DNA of 44,907 nucleotides from Helicobacteraceae bacterium. GTDB lineage: Bacteria > Campylobacterota > Campylobacteria > Campylobacterales > Sulfurimonadaceae. A model generated the notes under the pieces. That model was not told the origin of the DNA and made no database searches. It was given only the letters and a program-made list of their open reading frames with translations. Shown here in pieces: positions 1 through 8,205 of this stretch (position 1 is its first letter; each line of letters opens with the position of its first letter). The translations under genes and the position numbers were made by a program. Location: NCBI GenBank assembly GCA_947498025.1, contig CANMJR010000023.1:1-44907 (forward strand), written 5' to 3'.

Positions 1-6
1 TGTGAG

Positions 7-594
7 GTGTGCTCAGAGTTCTCTGTATTACTTGTAGATGATGATGAAGGTGTGAGAGCTAGCGTTTACGATGTTTTATTGCTTTTCTTTCCAACTGTGT
101 ATAGTGCTAAAGATGGAAAAGAGGCTTTAAAACTTTATAGACTAACAAGCCCAGATATCATTATTACTGATTTAACCATGCCAAAAATGAACGGTTTTGA
201 ACTTATCAAAGCGGTTCGTTCCATAAACCAAAAACAAAAAATCATTGTAATGTCTGCACATACTGAAACTGATATAATTATTGAATCTATTCAGTCTGGA
301 ATAGATGGTTATTTGCTGAAACCTTTGAACACGAATCAAATATTTGAAACTATAGAAAAAACGGTTATTTCTCTAAAAATGGAAAGAGATGCCATTGCAT
401 ATCAAGAGGAGTTAGAGTCTATCATTGATAGCCAAGATAAACAGCTCATTAGGCAGTTTGAAGGTGATTTATTGACTGAAGAGACAAATAAAGAAGAGTT
501 AAGTTCTTATTTTAAAACAAATAAAACTAAGTTGATGTTGGATGTTTTTTTACTGGGCTTTTATCTATTAGAGCCCTCGAGAAATCTGTTGTGA
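7..594 (+). CDS. Response-regulator receiver-domain protein
   Basis: This 195-residue protein is a CheY-like receiver that should accept a phosphoryl group from a histidine kinase. The acidic pair is D11-D12, the phosphoacceptor is D55 in TDLTMPKMNG, and the conserved lysine is K105 in LLKPLN. Residues after about 125 form a helical tail rich in Glu and Lys, with no recognisable DNA-binding domain. The GTG start is only tentative, because the frame stays open to the window edge and the true start may lie upstream. The gene stops 40 bases before the FIST-domain kinase on the same strand, so the two probably form a signalling pair. The output mechanism is unknown. Confidence 0.8.
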   Translation: MCSEFSVLLVDDDEGVRASVYDVLLLFFPTVYSAKDGKEALKLYRLTSPDIIITDLTMPKMNGFELIKAVRSINQKQKIIVMSAHTETDIIIESIQSGIDGYLLKPLNTNQIFETIEKTVISLKMERDAIAYQEELESIIDSQDKQLIRQFEGDLLTEETNKEELSSYFKTNKTKLMLDVFLLGFYLLEPSRNLL

Positions 595-622
595 GCCACT
601 TTTTTTTATTCATTGAAGGGGA

Positions 623-629
623 GGGGGGG
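623..629 (+). repeat. G7 homopolymer in the ribosome-binding site of the FIST kinase
   Basis: Seven consecutive G residues form part of the Shine-Dalgarno region, ending 5 bases before the ATG at 635. Length changes here would alter spacing between the ribosome site and the start codon rather than the reading frame. Poly-G tracts are well-known slippage sites in Campylobacter and Helicobacter, although active ones are usually longer than seven. Confidence 0.6.
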
Positions 630-634
630 TGTAA

Positions 635-2614
635 ATGTACACACTAAACTATAAATATGACAACAAAGAATTACTGAAAAAGTGGTTAGATGAGCATTCC
701 ATCACTGCTGAGAGTGAGTGTTTTGTTCAGTTTTTCAGTGGAATTCCACAAGAGAAAGTGATGCAAAAAATCGCTTTATTCTTGAGTAAAAATCTTCCAA
801 AAGCACATATTATAGGTACAACAACAGATGGAGAAATTTTTGATAATAGTGTTGGTACAAATGAAATTATCTTAAGTCTTTCACTCTTTGAAAAAACTAC
901 CATAGACTCCGCTGATATTGAATACGAGAGCAACTCATTTAACATGGGGAGAGATATAGCCTCTTTGCTCGATAGCGATGATGTAAAAGTGATGATTCTT
1001 TTTACCTCAGGGTTAGATATAAACGGGGAGCAATTTCTTAACGGCGTTTCAAGCATCGTCAAAGGAAAGTATATTGTTTCGGGCGGCATGGCGGGCGATA
1101 ATGCTCATTTTGGGCAAACATATATTAGTCATCAATCCAAGGTAATTTCCAAGGGTGCGGTAGGCGTTGTGCTAAAAGGCAAAGAACTGCATGTGCAGAA
1201 TCAATATCAGCTCGGCTGCTCCGCTGTCGGATTGCCGATGAAAATAACAAGAAGTTACGAAAACAGGGTGTATGAGCTAAACGGTATGCCAATTATAGAT
1301 GTCTATAGAAAATATTTTGGTGACGACATATCGGAACTTTTGCCAAAAATAGGTATAGAAATCCCGCTTATAATTGAGAAAGACGGACTGAGCATAGCCC
1401 GAGCATGTATTCATAAATATGATGACGGTTCACTTCTTTTTACCGGAGATATAAAAGAGAATGAGCTGGTTCGTTTTGGAGTAGGAAGTATTGAACTGAT
1501 ATTAAGAGATAGTATATCCATAGACAAAAAATTCAGAAATTCATCTACGCCTGAATCTATTTTTGTCTATTCTTGTATGGCTAGACGCCACCTATTAGGT
1601 GATGAAAGTTTTTTTGAGTTAAGAAAACTCACCAAATATTGCAGTGTAAGCGGTTTTTACGCTTATGGCGAATTTTATTCAAATAATCAAGAGAATCACC
1701 TGTTAAATGAGGCAATCACTATTGTAACACTCAGTGAAACGGATTCTTTAAATAGCTCGAAGAAAAATAGTGCAGAAAAAAACAGAGATGACGAGACTAC
1801 AGAAAATAAGATGATGCATGCACTGACGCATATGACAAATGTTATCGCAAGAGAGTGGCAAGAGAGAATAGACACGGAGATACAAAAAAACAAAGATCAG
1901 GCGCAGCAAAATTTTCAAAAAAACAAATTAGCTCAAATGGGAGAGATGATAGGGATGATTGCCCATCAATGGAGACAGCCCCTCAGTGCAATAAGTGCTA
2001 CCGGAATAAGCTTGTCAATACTCTCGAGCATGGGAAAACTAGAGCCTGAGAAGGTACAAGAGAGCAGCGAATTTATTCAAAATCAGTGTCAAAAGATGTC
2101 CTCTACTATTGATACCTTTATGAATTTTGTTAAACCGGCTAAGGAGTCTCAGCCCTTTAGGCTCTCTCACACAGTCGATGCAATTGTGCAGATTATGGGG
2201 ACTCAGCTTAGTAACCACAATATAGCGGTCAACATAGAGATAACAAATAAAAATATCTCTTTGGTGGGGTATGAAGATTTACTGGAACAGGTTATTATAA
2301 ATATACTCTCAAATGCAAGAGATGCTTTCGACGGTTTAGAAAAGGCTGATAAATTCATAAATATAACTATATTTATGAGAAATAAAATTCCCGTAATATC
2401 CATAGAGGACAATGCAGGCGGAATAGATGAGAGTGAGAGAGAGAAGATATTTAACCCCTACTTTACGACAAAAGAGCAGGGAAAGGGTACAGGAATCGGT
2501 CTTTACATGAGCATGGATATTATGAAAAGAAGTTTTAACGGTGATTTAGTATATATAGCAACAAACGGCGGCACTGTTTTTGAAATTGTATGTGCTGGAG
2601 GAGAGGAAAAATGA
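635..2614 (+). CDS. FIST-domain sensor histidine kinase
   Basis: This 659-residue protein has an N-terminal FIST sensory region (FIST_N then FIST_C, about residues 20-370). FIST is a cytoplasmic domain thought to bind small ligands such as amino acids. A helical linker leads to the kinase core. The phosphoacceptor is H444 in IAHQWRQPLS. The ATPase domain has the N box (INILSNARDAF), the G1 box (DNAGGI), the F box (FNPYFTTK) and the G2 box (GKGTGIGL). No transmembrane helix is evident, so it probably acts in the cytoplasm. The start has a purine-rich ribosome site GGGGAGGGGGGG about 5 bases upstream. The receiver gene just before it is the likely partner. Confidence 0.88.
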   Translation: MYTLNYKYDNKELLKKWLDEHSITAESECFVQFFSGIPQEKVMQKIALFLSKNLPKAHIIGTTTDGEIFDNSVGTNEIILSLSLFEKTTIDSADIEYESNSFNMGRDIASLLDSDDVKVMILFTSGLDINGEQFLNGVSSIVKGKYIVSGGMAGDNAHFGQTYISHQSKVISKGAVGVVLKGKELHVQNQYQLGCSAVGLPMKITRSYENRVYELNGMPIIDVYRKYFGDDISELLPKIGIEIPLIIEKDGLSIARACIHKYDDGSLLFTGDIKENELVRFGVGSIELILRDSISIDKKFRNSSTPESIFVYSCMARRHLLGDESFFELRKLTKYCSVSGFYAYGEFYSNNQENHLLNEAITIVTLSETDSLNSSKKNSAEKNRDDETTENKMMHALTHMTNVIAREWQERIDTEIQKNKDQAQQNFQKNKLAQMGEMIGMIAHQWRQPLSAISATGISLSILSSMGKLEPEKVQESSEFIQNQCQKMSSTIDTFMNFVKPAKESQPFRLSHTVDAIVQIMGTQLSNHNIAVNIEITNKNISLVGYEDLLEQVIINILSNARDAFDGLEKADKFINITIFMRNKIPVISIEDNAGGIDESEREKIFNPYFTTKEQGKGTGIGLYMSMDIMKRSFNGDLVYIATNGGTVFEIVCAGGEEK

Positions 2615-2695
2615 TAGAAAATAAAGAGGCAAGGCTCAAAAATAGCCATCTCTTTAAATCTAATATTTATTCATAAAAGTTCCATACTTCTTTTG

Positions 2696-2701
2696 TATAA
2701 T
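2696..2701 (+). promoter_or_regulatory. Extended -10 promoter for the small ORF at 2727
   Basis: TATAAT at 2696-2701 is preceded directly by TTG, giving TTGTATAAT. No convincing -35 box is visible, which is common in Campylobacterota. The likely transcription start near 2708 would leave a leader of about 19 bases containing the ribosome site AAAAAGGAG. Confidence 0.55.
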
Positions 2702-2726
2702 TTTTTAAAACAAAAAGGAGTTTATT

Positions 2727-2816
2727 ATGTTAGATGTATTGTTCGCAACAACATTTTGTAGTTTAGTTTGTATGGCGATGTATTTAAATAGAGTAACATT
2801 TAGTGATGAGTATTAG
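2727..2816 (+). CDS. Small hydrophobic protein, 29 residues
   Basis: A 29-codon ORF begins with ATG six bases after a strong ribosome site (AAAAAGGAG) and about 25 bases after a TATAAT box. The product is mostly hydrophobic over residues 4-20 (VLFATTFCSLVCMAMYL) and ends in a short polar tail NRVTFSDEY. This suggests a single-pass membrane peptide. I do not recognise a family. The promoter and ribosome site argue that it is expressed rather than chance. It lies alone between the FIST kinase and the convergent receiver-kinase pair. Confidence 0.5.
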   Translation: MLDVLFATTFCSLVCMAMYLNRVTFSDEY

Positions 2817-2898
2817 TGCCTGTGAAATAATGCCCTATTTTGAATTGACTTCTTTCATGAATGAGATTACTTCGTCTAGGCGAAGATGCTGGAACAAC

Positions 2899-2929
2899 CC
2901 GAAATATGAGTTATGTAAGAAGTCTAATT
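2899..2929 (+). mobile_element. Degenerate IS end, matching the IS5-type end at the right edge
   Basis: This 31-base stretch matches the reverse complement of 44761-44791 at 27 of 31 positions by eye, including GAGTT, then AAGAAGTCTAATT. The other copy is the extreme end of an IS5-family element next to its transposase stop codon. No intact transposase is present here, so this is a decayed end. Positions 2817-2898 upstream hold only short open frames. Confidence 0.5.
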
Positions 2930-3965
2930 AAACAAGTGTCTTTGGTATTACATATTTAAACGATGTAACGCCCTCTTCAGAGGTAACCTCCGCTTTTATT
3001 TCGTAAATGTGGCATATAGATGCAACAATTTCAAGCCCGATTCCCATGCCGATTTGCTCAAAATTCTCTCTGTATCCTTTTTCAAAAATCATGTGGGGAT
3101 TGCTTATAGTAGTGCCGTTATTTTGACACATAAAAAGTACGCTCTCTTCACTGTTTTTTACCTCTATAAAAATAGTTGTACCCTCTTTGGCATGTTTAAT
3201 AGCATTAGAGAGAGTGTTGTCAACTATACGTTGCAAATCTGCTTCTCTCATCTGTACCTTACTTTTTGCAAAATACTTAAAATCAATACTGATATTTTTA
3301 TTTTTTGTGAGATGATAAAAATAGTTTATTCTCTCTTGCAAAAATTTAGCAAGGTCAATTGACAATATTTTTTCATGCTGTTCCCTAGAAGAGAGTGAGT
3401 AATACAAATCATCGTACACTAGCCGGAGTGTTTTTGAGGCAACTGTTATTGCATCTACATAGCGGCTGTTTCCATGTTTTATATTTTGGAGTTCTATGGA
3501 TGTATTAATTATGGCAAGAGGGTTATACAGTTCATGATACGACCTTCTCAAAAGCTGTTTTAGTGATTTTATAAGCATGCTTTTCTGAAGGTGCAACTTT
3601 ACTCTTGCAACTAGTTCTGTCTGCAAAAAAGGCTTAGTTATGTAATCATCCGCACCGCAAGAAAAGCCCTTTGTCTTATCTTCAACCCCGCTGAGAGACG
3701 AGATGAAAATGAGCGGTATATCTTTGGTAAGTGGATTGTTTTTGATTTTTGTGCACACATCATAGCCGTCCATGTCCGGCATAATTACATCAAGTAAAAC
3801 AAGGTCAAAATCGTGTGAAACGGTATGTCTCAGGGCATCTTTTCCATTTAAAGCTACAAAAAACTCTACATTGAGAGATTCTATCATCTGCAAAAGAATT
3901 ATTATGTTTTCAGCTTTATCATCAACAATTAACACTTTTGAGATACTGCTTTCTTTTAAAATCAT
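2928..3965 (-). CDS. Receiver-histidine kinase hybrid
   Basis: This 345-residue cytoplasmic protein carries a receiver domain first (acidic pair D15-D16, phosphoacceptor D59 in LLDVIMPDMDG, K111 in ITKPF). It is followed by a short HisKA-like helix pair with H144 in SYHELYNPLAII and an ATPase domain. The N box (DNTLSNAIKHA) and G2 box (GMGIGL) are clear. The G1 box reads CQNNGTTI, so the usual DxGxG aspartate is Asn. ATP binding may therefore be altered. The gene follows its receiver partner (3962-4750) with a 4-base ATGA overlap, so the two are co-translated. The architecture suggests a kinase controlled by phosphorylation of its own receiver. Confidence 0.82.
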   Translation of the reverse strand: MILKESSISKVLIVDDKAENIIILLQMIESLNVEFFVALNGKDALRHTVSHDFDLVLLDVIMPDMDGYDVCTKIKNNPLTKDIPLIFISSLSGVEDKTKGFSCGADDYITKPFLQTELVARVKLHLQKSMLIKSLKQLLRRSYHELYNPLAIINTSIELQNIKHGNSRYVDAITVASKTLRLVYDDLYYSLSSREQHEKILSIDLAKFLQERINYFYHLTKNKNISIDFKYFAKSKVQMREADLQRIVDNTLSNAIKHAKEGTTIFIEVKNSEESVLFMCQNNGTTISNPHMIFEKGYRENFEQIGMGIGLEIVASICHIYEIKAEVTSEEGVTSFKYVIPKTLV

Positions 3966-4750
3966 AATGAGCCCTGTACGGCTGTAATGATTAGATTCAA
4001 ATCTACTCTTTTAAGTGCAGAGTATAAAAAAACTTTTGATTTTGAATTTGGAAGCGCATCAATTAATCTTTCTAATGCACTATATGCACCATCTTTAGCT
4101 AAATAAAGAATCTCTTTTTTTAGCTTATCAGAAATATCTAGCTCAAATTTGTCATTTTCTTTTGTCTGCATCTTATTTTTTGAAGTTTCGTATCCGACCA
4201 AAGCACCAATAATATGCTCTAACATAAAGGGTTTTGGCAACCAAATATCAAAAAGAGACATGTCGTCATGCGACTGATTTTTAAGGGCACTCACTGCTAT
4301 AAAGTAGGCACTGCTGCCAATCGATTTGAGCTCTTTTGTTGCCGTAAACCCATCCATACCCGGCATTATTATATCCATGCAGACAATATCAGCTATAAAT
4401 CCATTACGAAATAAGTTTATCGCCTCTTCCCCGCTGTTTGCAGAGTGAATATTGCAAGAGAAAGTTTTAAAAATATTTTTCATAATCTTAATATTGTCAT
4501 CTAAATCGTCAACAACCATAACATTCAGACCGCTGAATTTTTTTAAATTAAGAGTGTATTGTTCACCCTTTGAAATATAAAGTTCCGGCTTTTTTTCTGC
4601 TCTATCTACCATTAAAGCATCAATGCGATAGGCACTTTTTTTAATTTTATCTGCATAATGAGAAACTTCACTACTTTTTTCAATAAACTCAGCATTACTA
4701 ATAATCTGGTGTAAATAATTAGTAACGCCATTCCTTACATCTTCACTCAT
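3962..4750 (-). CDS. Receiver-domain protein with degenerate N-terminal helical domain
   Basis: This 262-residue protein has a receiver in its middle: acidic pair D81-D82, phosphoacceptor D126 in CMDIIMPGMDG, and K173 in LPKPF. The first 50 residues (NYLHQIISNAEFIE and following) resemble the first helix of a kinase dimerisation domain, but no ATPase domain follows. The C-terminal 80 residues are helical and unassigned. It is the first gene of a two-gene operon with the receiver-kinase hybrid at 2928-3965 and probably exchanges phosphate with it. The start ATG at 4750 faces a 186-base AT-rich divergent promoter region. Confidence 0.75.
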   Translation of the reverse strand: MSEDVRNGVTNYLHQIISNAEFIEKSSEVSHYADKIKKSAYRIDALMVDRAEKKPELYISKGEQYTLNLKKFSGLNVMVVDDLDDNIKIMKNIFKTFSCNIHSANSGEEAINLFRNGFIADIVCMDIIMPGMDGFTATKELKSIGSSAYFIAVSALKNQSHDDMSLFDIWLPKPFMLEHIIGALVGYETSKNKMQTKENDKFELDISDKLKKEILYLAKDGAYSALERLIDALPNSKSKVFLYSALKRVDLNLIITAVQGSL

Positions 4751-4936
4751 AAAAACCCTTTATTAGTAATATCATGTGAATTATAGCATTATTAATAACA
4801 ATAATAATTACGATACAATTATAAAAAGAGGTTGTATAGGCATCTGCTAGAGAGGGTCGTTGTTAAATTTAGTAACAATACAAGTGTTTAGCGTATGCAT
4901 ACAATTCATCATAAAATTTACGAATAAGGTCTTGGC
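4751..4936. promoter_or_regulatory. Divergent promoter region between two signalling operons
   Basis: This very AT-rich 186-base gap separates the minus-strand receiver-kinase operon from the plus-strand OmpR-type regulator. It holds several TATA/TAAT tracts (for example around 4780-4825), any of which could be a -10 box. An AAGG ribosome site at about 4926-4930 serves the gene at 4937. No clear operator repeat is visible. Confidence 0.4.
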
Positions 4937-5581
4937 ATGAAAGTGATTCTTCTAGAGGATGAATATCTGCTTAATAGAAATATTAAAGAGTTCCTTGAAC
5001 TCAGAGGTGCAGTTGTTGAAGCTTATACCGATGGTTCGGAGCTACTGAGAAACTGTACTATTAAAGCAGATATTGCTATCTTGGATATTGAGGTGCCGGG
5101 TGCCAGTGGGTATGAGGTGATTGAATGGATTAATCGTGTGGATGAAGATATTCCTACTCTTTTTATGACAGCCTATACAGATATAAAAAGTGTTGAAAAA
5201 GCTTATAGTTTGGGTTGTGCAGATTATCTAAAAAAACCATTTGATTTATTAGAACTTTGGCTGAGAATACAGCATCTCGTAGAGGGCAATCATTACACAA
5301 AAGTACAACTAAATAATAAAATTATGTTTGATATGGAGCATGAACAGCTTTACAATGAAAAAGATATTATAAACCTCTCAAAAATTCAAAGAAAGATTTT
5401 AAAATCATTAATAAAACATAAGAATTCAATCGTAACTTACGAAATACTCATAAATGAGGTTTGGGAAGATGAGTTTGTAAAAGTAAACACAATCGCTACG
5501 CATGTGAAGGAGATTCGTAAATTTATTCCCTCTAGCATGATTACAAGCAGCAGAGCGGAGGGGTACTGTTTACATTTGTGA
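4937..5581 (+). CDS. OmpR-family response regulator
   Basis: This 214-residue transcription factor has an N-terminal receiver (E7-D8 acidic pair, phosphoacceptor D50 in ILDIEVPGASG, T78 region, K100 in LKKPFD). A C-terminal winged-helix DNA-binding domain follows from about residue 125 to 214, with the wing-and-helix pattern LSKIQRKILKSL, ILINEVW and VNTIATHVKEIRK. The length is typical of OmpR/PhoB proteins. No cognate kinase lies directly beside it; the receiver-kinase pair across the divergent promoter is a possible partner. Confidence 0.88.
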   Translation: MKVILLEDEYLLNRNIKEFLELRGAVVEAYTDGSELLRNCTIKADIAILDIEVPGASGYEVIEWINRVDEDIPTLFMTAYTDIKSVEKAYSLGCADYLKKPFDLLELWLRIQHLVEGNHYTKVQLNNKIMFDMEHEQLYNEKDIINLSKIQRKILKSLIKHKNSIVTYEILINEVWEDEFVKVNTIATHVKEIRKFIPSSMITSSRAEGYCLHL

Positions 5582-5646
5582 ACGGTATGTGGAAAGTAGA
5601 ATTAATTGGTGAAGTTGATAAAATGTGTGAAATAATTTTTGAAAAG

Positions 5647-5722
5647 TGGTGGCCAATCTCGGAATCGAACCAAGGACACAATGATTTTCAGTCATTTGCT
5701 CTACCGACTGAGCTAATTGGCC
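5647..5722 (-). tRNA. tRNA-Phe (GAA), copy 2
   Basis: Read on the minus strand, the cloverleaf has acceptor stem GGCCAAT/ATTGGCC, D arm GCTCAGTCGGTAGAGC, anticodon stem AATGA/TCATT around loop CTGAAAA (anticodon GAA), and T arm CTTGGTTCGATTCCGAG. The 3' CCA is encoded. It is the downstream member of a tandem pair whose bodies are identical; only the lower acceptor-stem base pairs differ from the copy at 5752-5827. Confidence 0.95.
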
Positions 5723-5751
5723 ATTATAAAAAGTGAAGTCTTTAAAAGAGG

Positions 5752-5827
5752 TGGTGGCCTGTCTCGGAATCGAACCAAGGACACAATGATTTTCAGTCAT
5801 TTGCTCTACCGACTGAGCTAACAGGCC
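5752..5827 (-). tRNA. tRNA-Phe (GAA), copy 1
   Basis: The cloverleaf matches the neighbouring copy except for the acceptor stem, GGCCTGT/ACAGGCC. The anticodon is GAA in loop CTGAAAA, and the CCA end is encoded. Twenty-nine bases separate it from the second copy, so both are probably processed from one transcript. Confidence 0.95.
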
Positions 5828-5867
5828 ACTTTTAAAGAGCGAAATTATACAGTTCATGTGCTGAAAG

Positions 5868-7070
5868 CTAGCTTATGCTACGAACAGCCTCTTTGAACAG
5901 GTCTCCCCGTTGGGCATAGGAGGTGAACTCGTCAAGGCTTGCGGCGGCGGGAGAGAGGAGCGCTATCTCGTTGTTTTTAAGATTTTTATCTATCTCATGT
6001 ATAGCATCTGCCAAATTTATACATTTGTGATACTCTATGCTGTATTTCTCTGCAAGTGCGGTGAGTTTCTCTTTATTTGAACCGATGTTATATGTTTTTA
6101 CATGTATGCTTTGTAAAAAAACAAAGAGTTCATCCAGCTCCACACCTTTGTCATCACCGCCTAAAATAAGGTGAATATAGGACTCTTTGTACCGCTTGAG
6201 TGCGGCTATACTTGCATCTAAATTTGTCGCTTTCGTATCATTGACCCAAAGACGGTTTTTGCTATCTCGAAGCTCCTCTTGACGGTGCGGGTCAATGACA
6301 AAACTATTGATTTTATCGTAATCAACTCTGTCAAAAAGTATTTTATCAACGGCCATTGCCAATAGTGCATCTGCCAAAAAAGCACCTTTGAATTTTACCT
6401 TTGCGGTATCAATTCCAAAATACTCTGCTATTTCGTCTGTACCTCTATAACTGATAACATGTGCTTTTGTAGTTATATCTTTATAGGCATTCGGAATTAT
6501 CGCAACTTCGCCCTCGCTCATACTCTCAAGTGGTTTTAGCTTTGCTTTTATATATTCATCCATGCTTCCATGCCAGCTTATGTGGTCTGGAGTAAGAGGG
6601 AGAAGAACATAGATATTCGGTTTTGCAATATTTGTGTAGTGCATCGTAAAGGAGCTTGTCTCCAAAATCCACATGCTGGCATGTGGACTCAGCTCAGCCA
6701 AAGGTGTTCCGATGTTTCCACCTTCTTGGCTCCCCTTGTCCTTGAGCAGATATTGCATCATCTGCGTTGTTGTTGTTTTGCCGTTTGTTCCGCTTATCCA
6801 TATGCTAAGAGGTGCAACTTTTTCAAAAAAATCATACTCGCTTATAAGATTTTTTGCTTTTTTTATAAGCGGATTGTAGGGTGGAATTCCGGGGGAGGGA
6901 ATCTCTAAATCTGAATATTTCGGATTAAATTCGTTTGAGGGTTTTACCATAAAACCATCCGCATCTCGAAAAGGTTTTGTGACTTTATCGTCGTAAAATG
7001 TCGCATGTTTTACTTTTTTTGCAATCGCTTTTGTTGTTTTGCCGTAGCCAAAGAGAGAGACCCTCTGCAT
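5868..7070 (-). CDS. murD: UDP-N-acetylmuramoylalanine--D-glutamate ligase
   Basis: MurD adds D-glutamate to UDP-MurNAc-L-Ala in the cytoplasm, an ATP-dependent step of peptidoglycan precursor synthesis. The P-loop SGTNGKTTTT lies near residue 90, followed by the Mur-ligase patterns LTPDHISWHGSMDEY and VNDTKATNLDAS (ATP and substrate contacts), then ILGGDDKG. At 400 residues it is shorter than the E. coli enzyme (about 438), as usual in Campylobacterota. Its ATG touches the last base of mraY (1-base overlap at 7070), so the two are translationally coupled in an mraY-murD operon. Confidence 0.96.
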   Translation of the reverse strand: MQRVSLFGYGKTTKAIAKKVKHATFYDDKVTKPFRDADGFMVKPSNEFNPKYSDLEIPSPGIPPYNPLIKKAKNLISEYDFFEKVAPLSIWISGTNGKTTTTQMMQYLLKDKGSQEGGNIGTPLAELSPHASMWILETSSFTMHYTNIAKPNIYVLLPLTPDHISWHGSMDEYIKAKLKPLESMSEGEVAIIPNAYKDITTKAHVISYRGTDEIAEYFGIDTAKVKFKGAFLADALLAMAVDKILFDRVDYDKINSFVIDPHRQEELRDSKNRLWVNDTKATNLDASIAALKRYKESYIHLILGGDDKGVELDELFVFLQSIHVKTYNIGSNKEKLTALAEKYSIEYHKCINLADAIHEIDKNLKNNEIALLSPAAASLDEFTSYAQRGDLFKEAVRSIS

Positions 7071-8131
7071 TATCTTATCTTTAAAGTTATGAGAGCAATG
7101 AGGTTAGATAAAACGGCAATAATCCAAAACCTTACTATGATTTTATTCTCTGCCCACTGTTTCATCTCGAAGTGATGGTGAATAGGTGCCATCAAAAAAA
7201 CTCTTTTTTTGCGGAGTTTATAGCTGCCGACTTGTACAATAACGGAGAGTGCCTCAATAACAAAAATAGAGCCGATAAGAAGAAGTAAAATTTCGCTTTT
7301 CGTGATGATTGCCAAGTAGCCTAAAAAACCGCCAAGTGCGAGTGAGCCGCTGTCACCCATAAAAACTTCTGCAGGGTGGCAGTTGTGCCATAAAAATCCT
7401 GTCAAAGCACCCATTAAAGCGCTTGAAATAATAGCTACTTCGCCCACATCAAAAGTCGGCATTAAAAGGTAGGAGCTTATTTTTACATTGCCTGTTATGT
7501 AGATAATAATGCTAAAAGAGGCAAGGGCAGCGATGGATGGAACAGTCGCCAAACCGTCGAGTCCGTCGGTTAAGTTTACTGCATTGGATGTCGAGATAAT
7601 GACCAGCACCCATAAAGCTATTGCATACATGCCCATATTTACAACCGGCATCTTCAAAAACGGAATAAAAAGGTCGGTGTTAAAATCGGCAAAGAAGTAT
7701 AAAAAAGATGAGATGAGAAGAGCCGATAGTATTTGAAACGATAGTTTTGTTCTGGCTTTAAGACCTGCCAAATTTTGATTTTTTCTGATTTTTGCAAAGT
7801 CATCTTGAAAACCGATAAGCGAGAACAGAACAAGGGTAAGCAAAGCACCAATCGCGTAAACATTTGAAAACTTTATGGTTAAAAGTGAAGCAAAAATAGT
7901 GGCTGAGATAAAGACTATTCCACCCATTGTTGGGGTTCTTGCCTTGTCTTGATGTCTTTGGGGAGCCCAATCATTTATTGGCTGAACGCTCGATGTTTTT
8001 TGCGCCCATTTTATAAATTTCGGCAATAAATAGAGTGTGAAAAAGAGAGCCAAGAAGAAGGAGACTCCGGCTCTAATTGTAATGTATCCAAGGATGTTAA
8101 TACCGGAGAGTTCGTATAACCAATAAATCAA
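7070..8131 (-). CDS. mraY: Phospho-N-acetylmuramoyl-pentapeptide transferase
   Basis: MraY is the integral membrane enzyme that moves phospho-MurNAc-pentapeptide from UDP onto undecaprenyl phosphate, making lipid I. The 353-residue protein has about ten hydrophobic helices. Signature motifs are PTMGGIVF, GFQDDFAK, NLTDGLDGL, FMGDSGSLALGG and PIHHHFE. The catalytic aspartates and the histidine cluster are intact. It is the first gene of the mraY-murD pair and is divergent from gpmI across a 74-base gap. Confidence 0.97.
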   Translation of the reverse strand: MIYWLYELSGINILGYITIRAGVSFFLALFFTLYLLPKFIKWAQKTSSVQPINDWAPQRHQDKARTPTMGGIVFISATIFASLLTIKFSNVYAIGALLTLVLFSLIGFQDDFAKIRKNQNLAGLKARTKLSFQILSALLISSFLYFFADFNTDLFIPFLKMPVVNMGMYAIALWVLVIISTSNAVNLTDGLDGLATVPSIAALASFSIIIYITGNVKISSYLLMPTFDVGEVAIISSALMGALTGFLWHNCHPAEVFMGDSGSLALGGFLGYLAIITKSEILLLLIGSIFVIEALSVIVQVGSYKLRKKRVFLMAPIHHHFEMKQWAENKIIVRFWIIAVLSNLIALITLKIR

Positions 8132-8205
8132 GATAGTTCCTAGTTGATAATTAAAAGCGATATTATAGTAAAATAGCCTAAATCTTTCATTTAAAGGAAA
8201 ACTAA

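Noticed and set aside
594-635. Fusion of the first receiver and FIST kinase by frameshift in the T8 or G7 runs
   Set aside because: The two frames are separated by stops in each frame between 592 and 634, and the kinase has its own ribosome site.
5570-5857. A 95-codon minus-strand frame across the tRNA region
   Set aside because: It reads through both tRNA-Phe genes, and its repeated peptide is just the duplicated tRNA sequence.
6570-6908. Plus-strand frame inside murD
   Set aside because: It is antisense to the well-conserved murD P-loop region and has no family signature or ribosome site.
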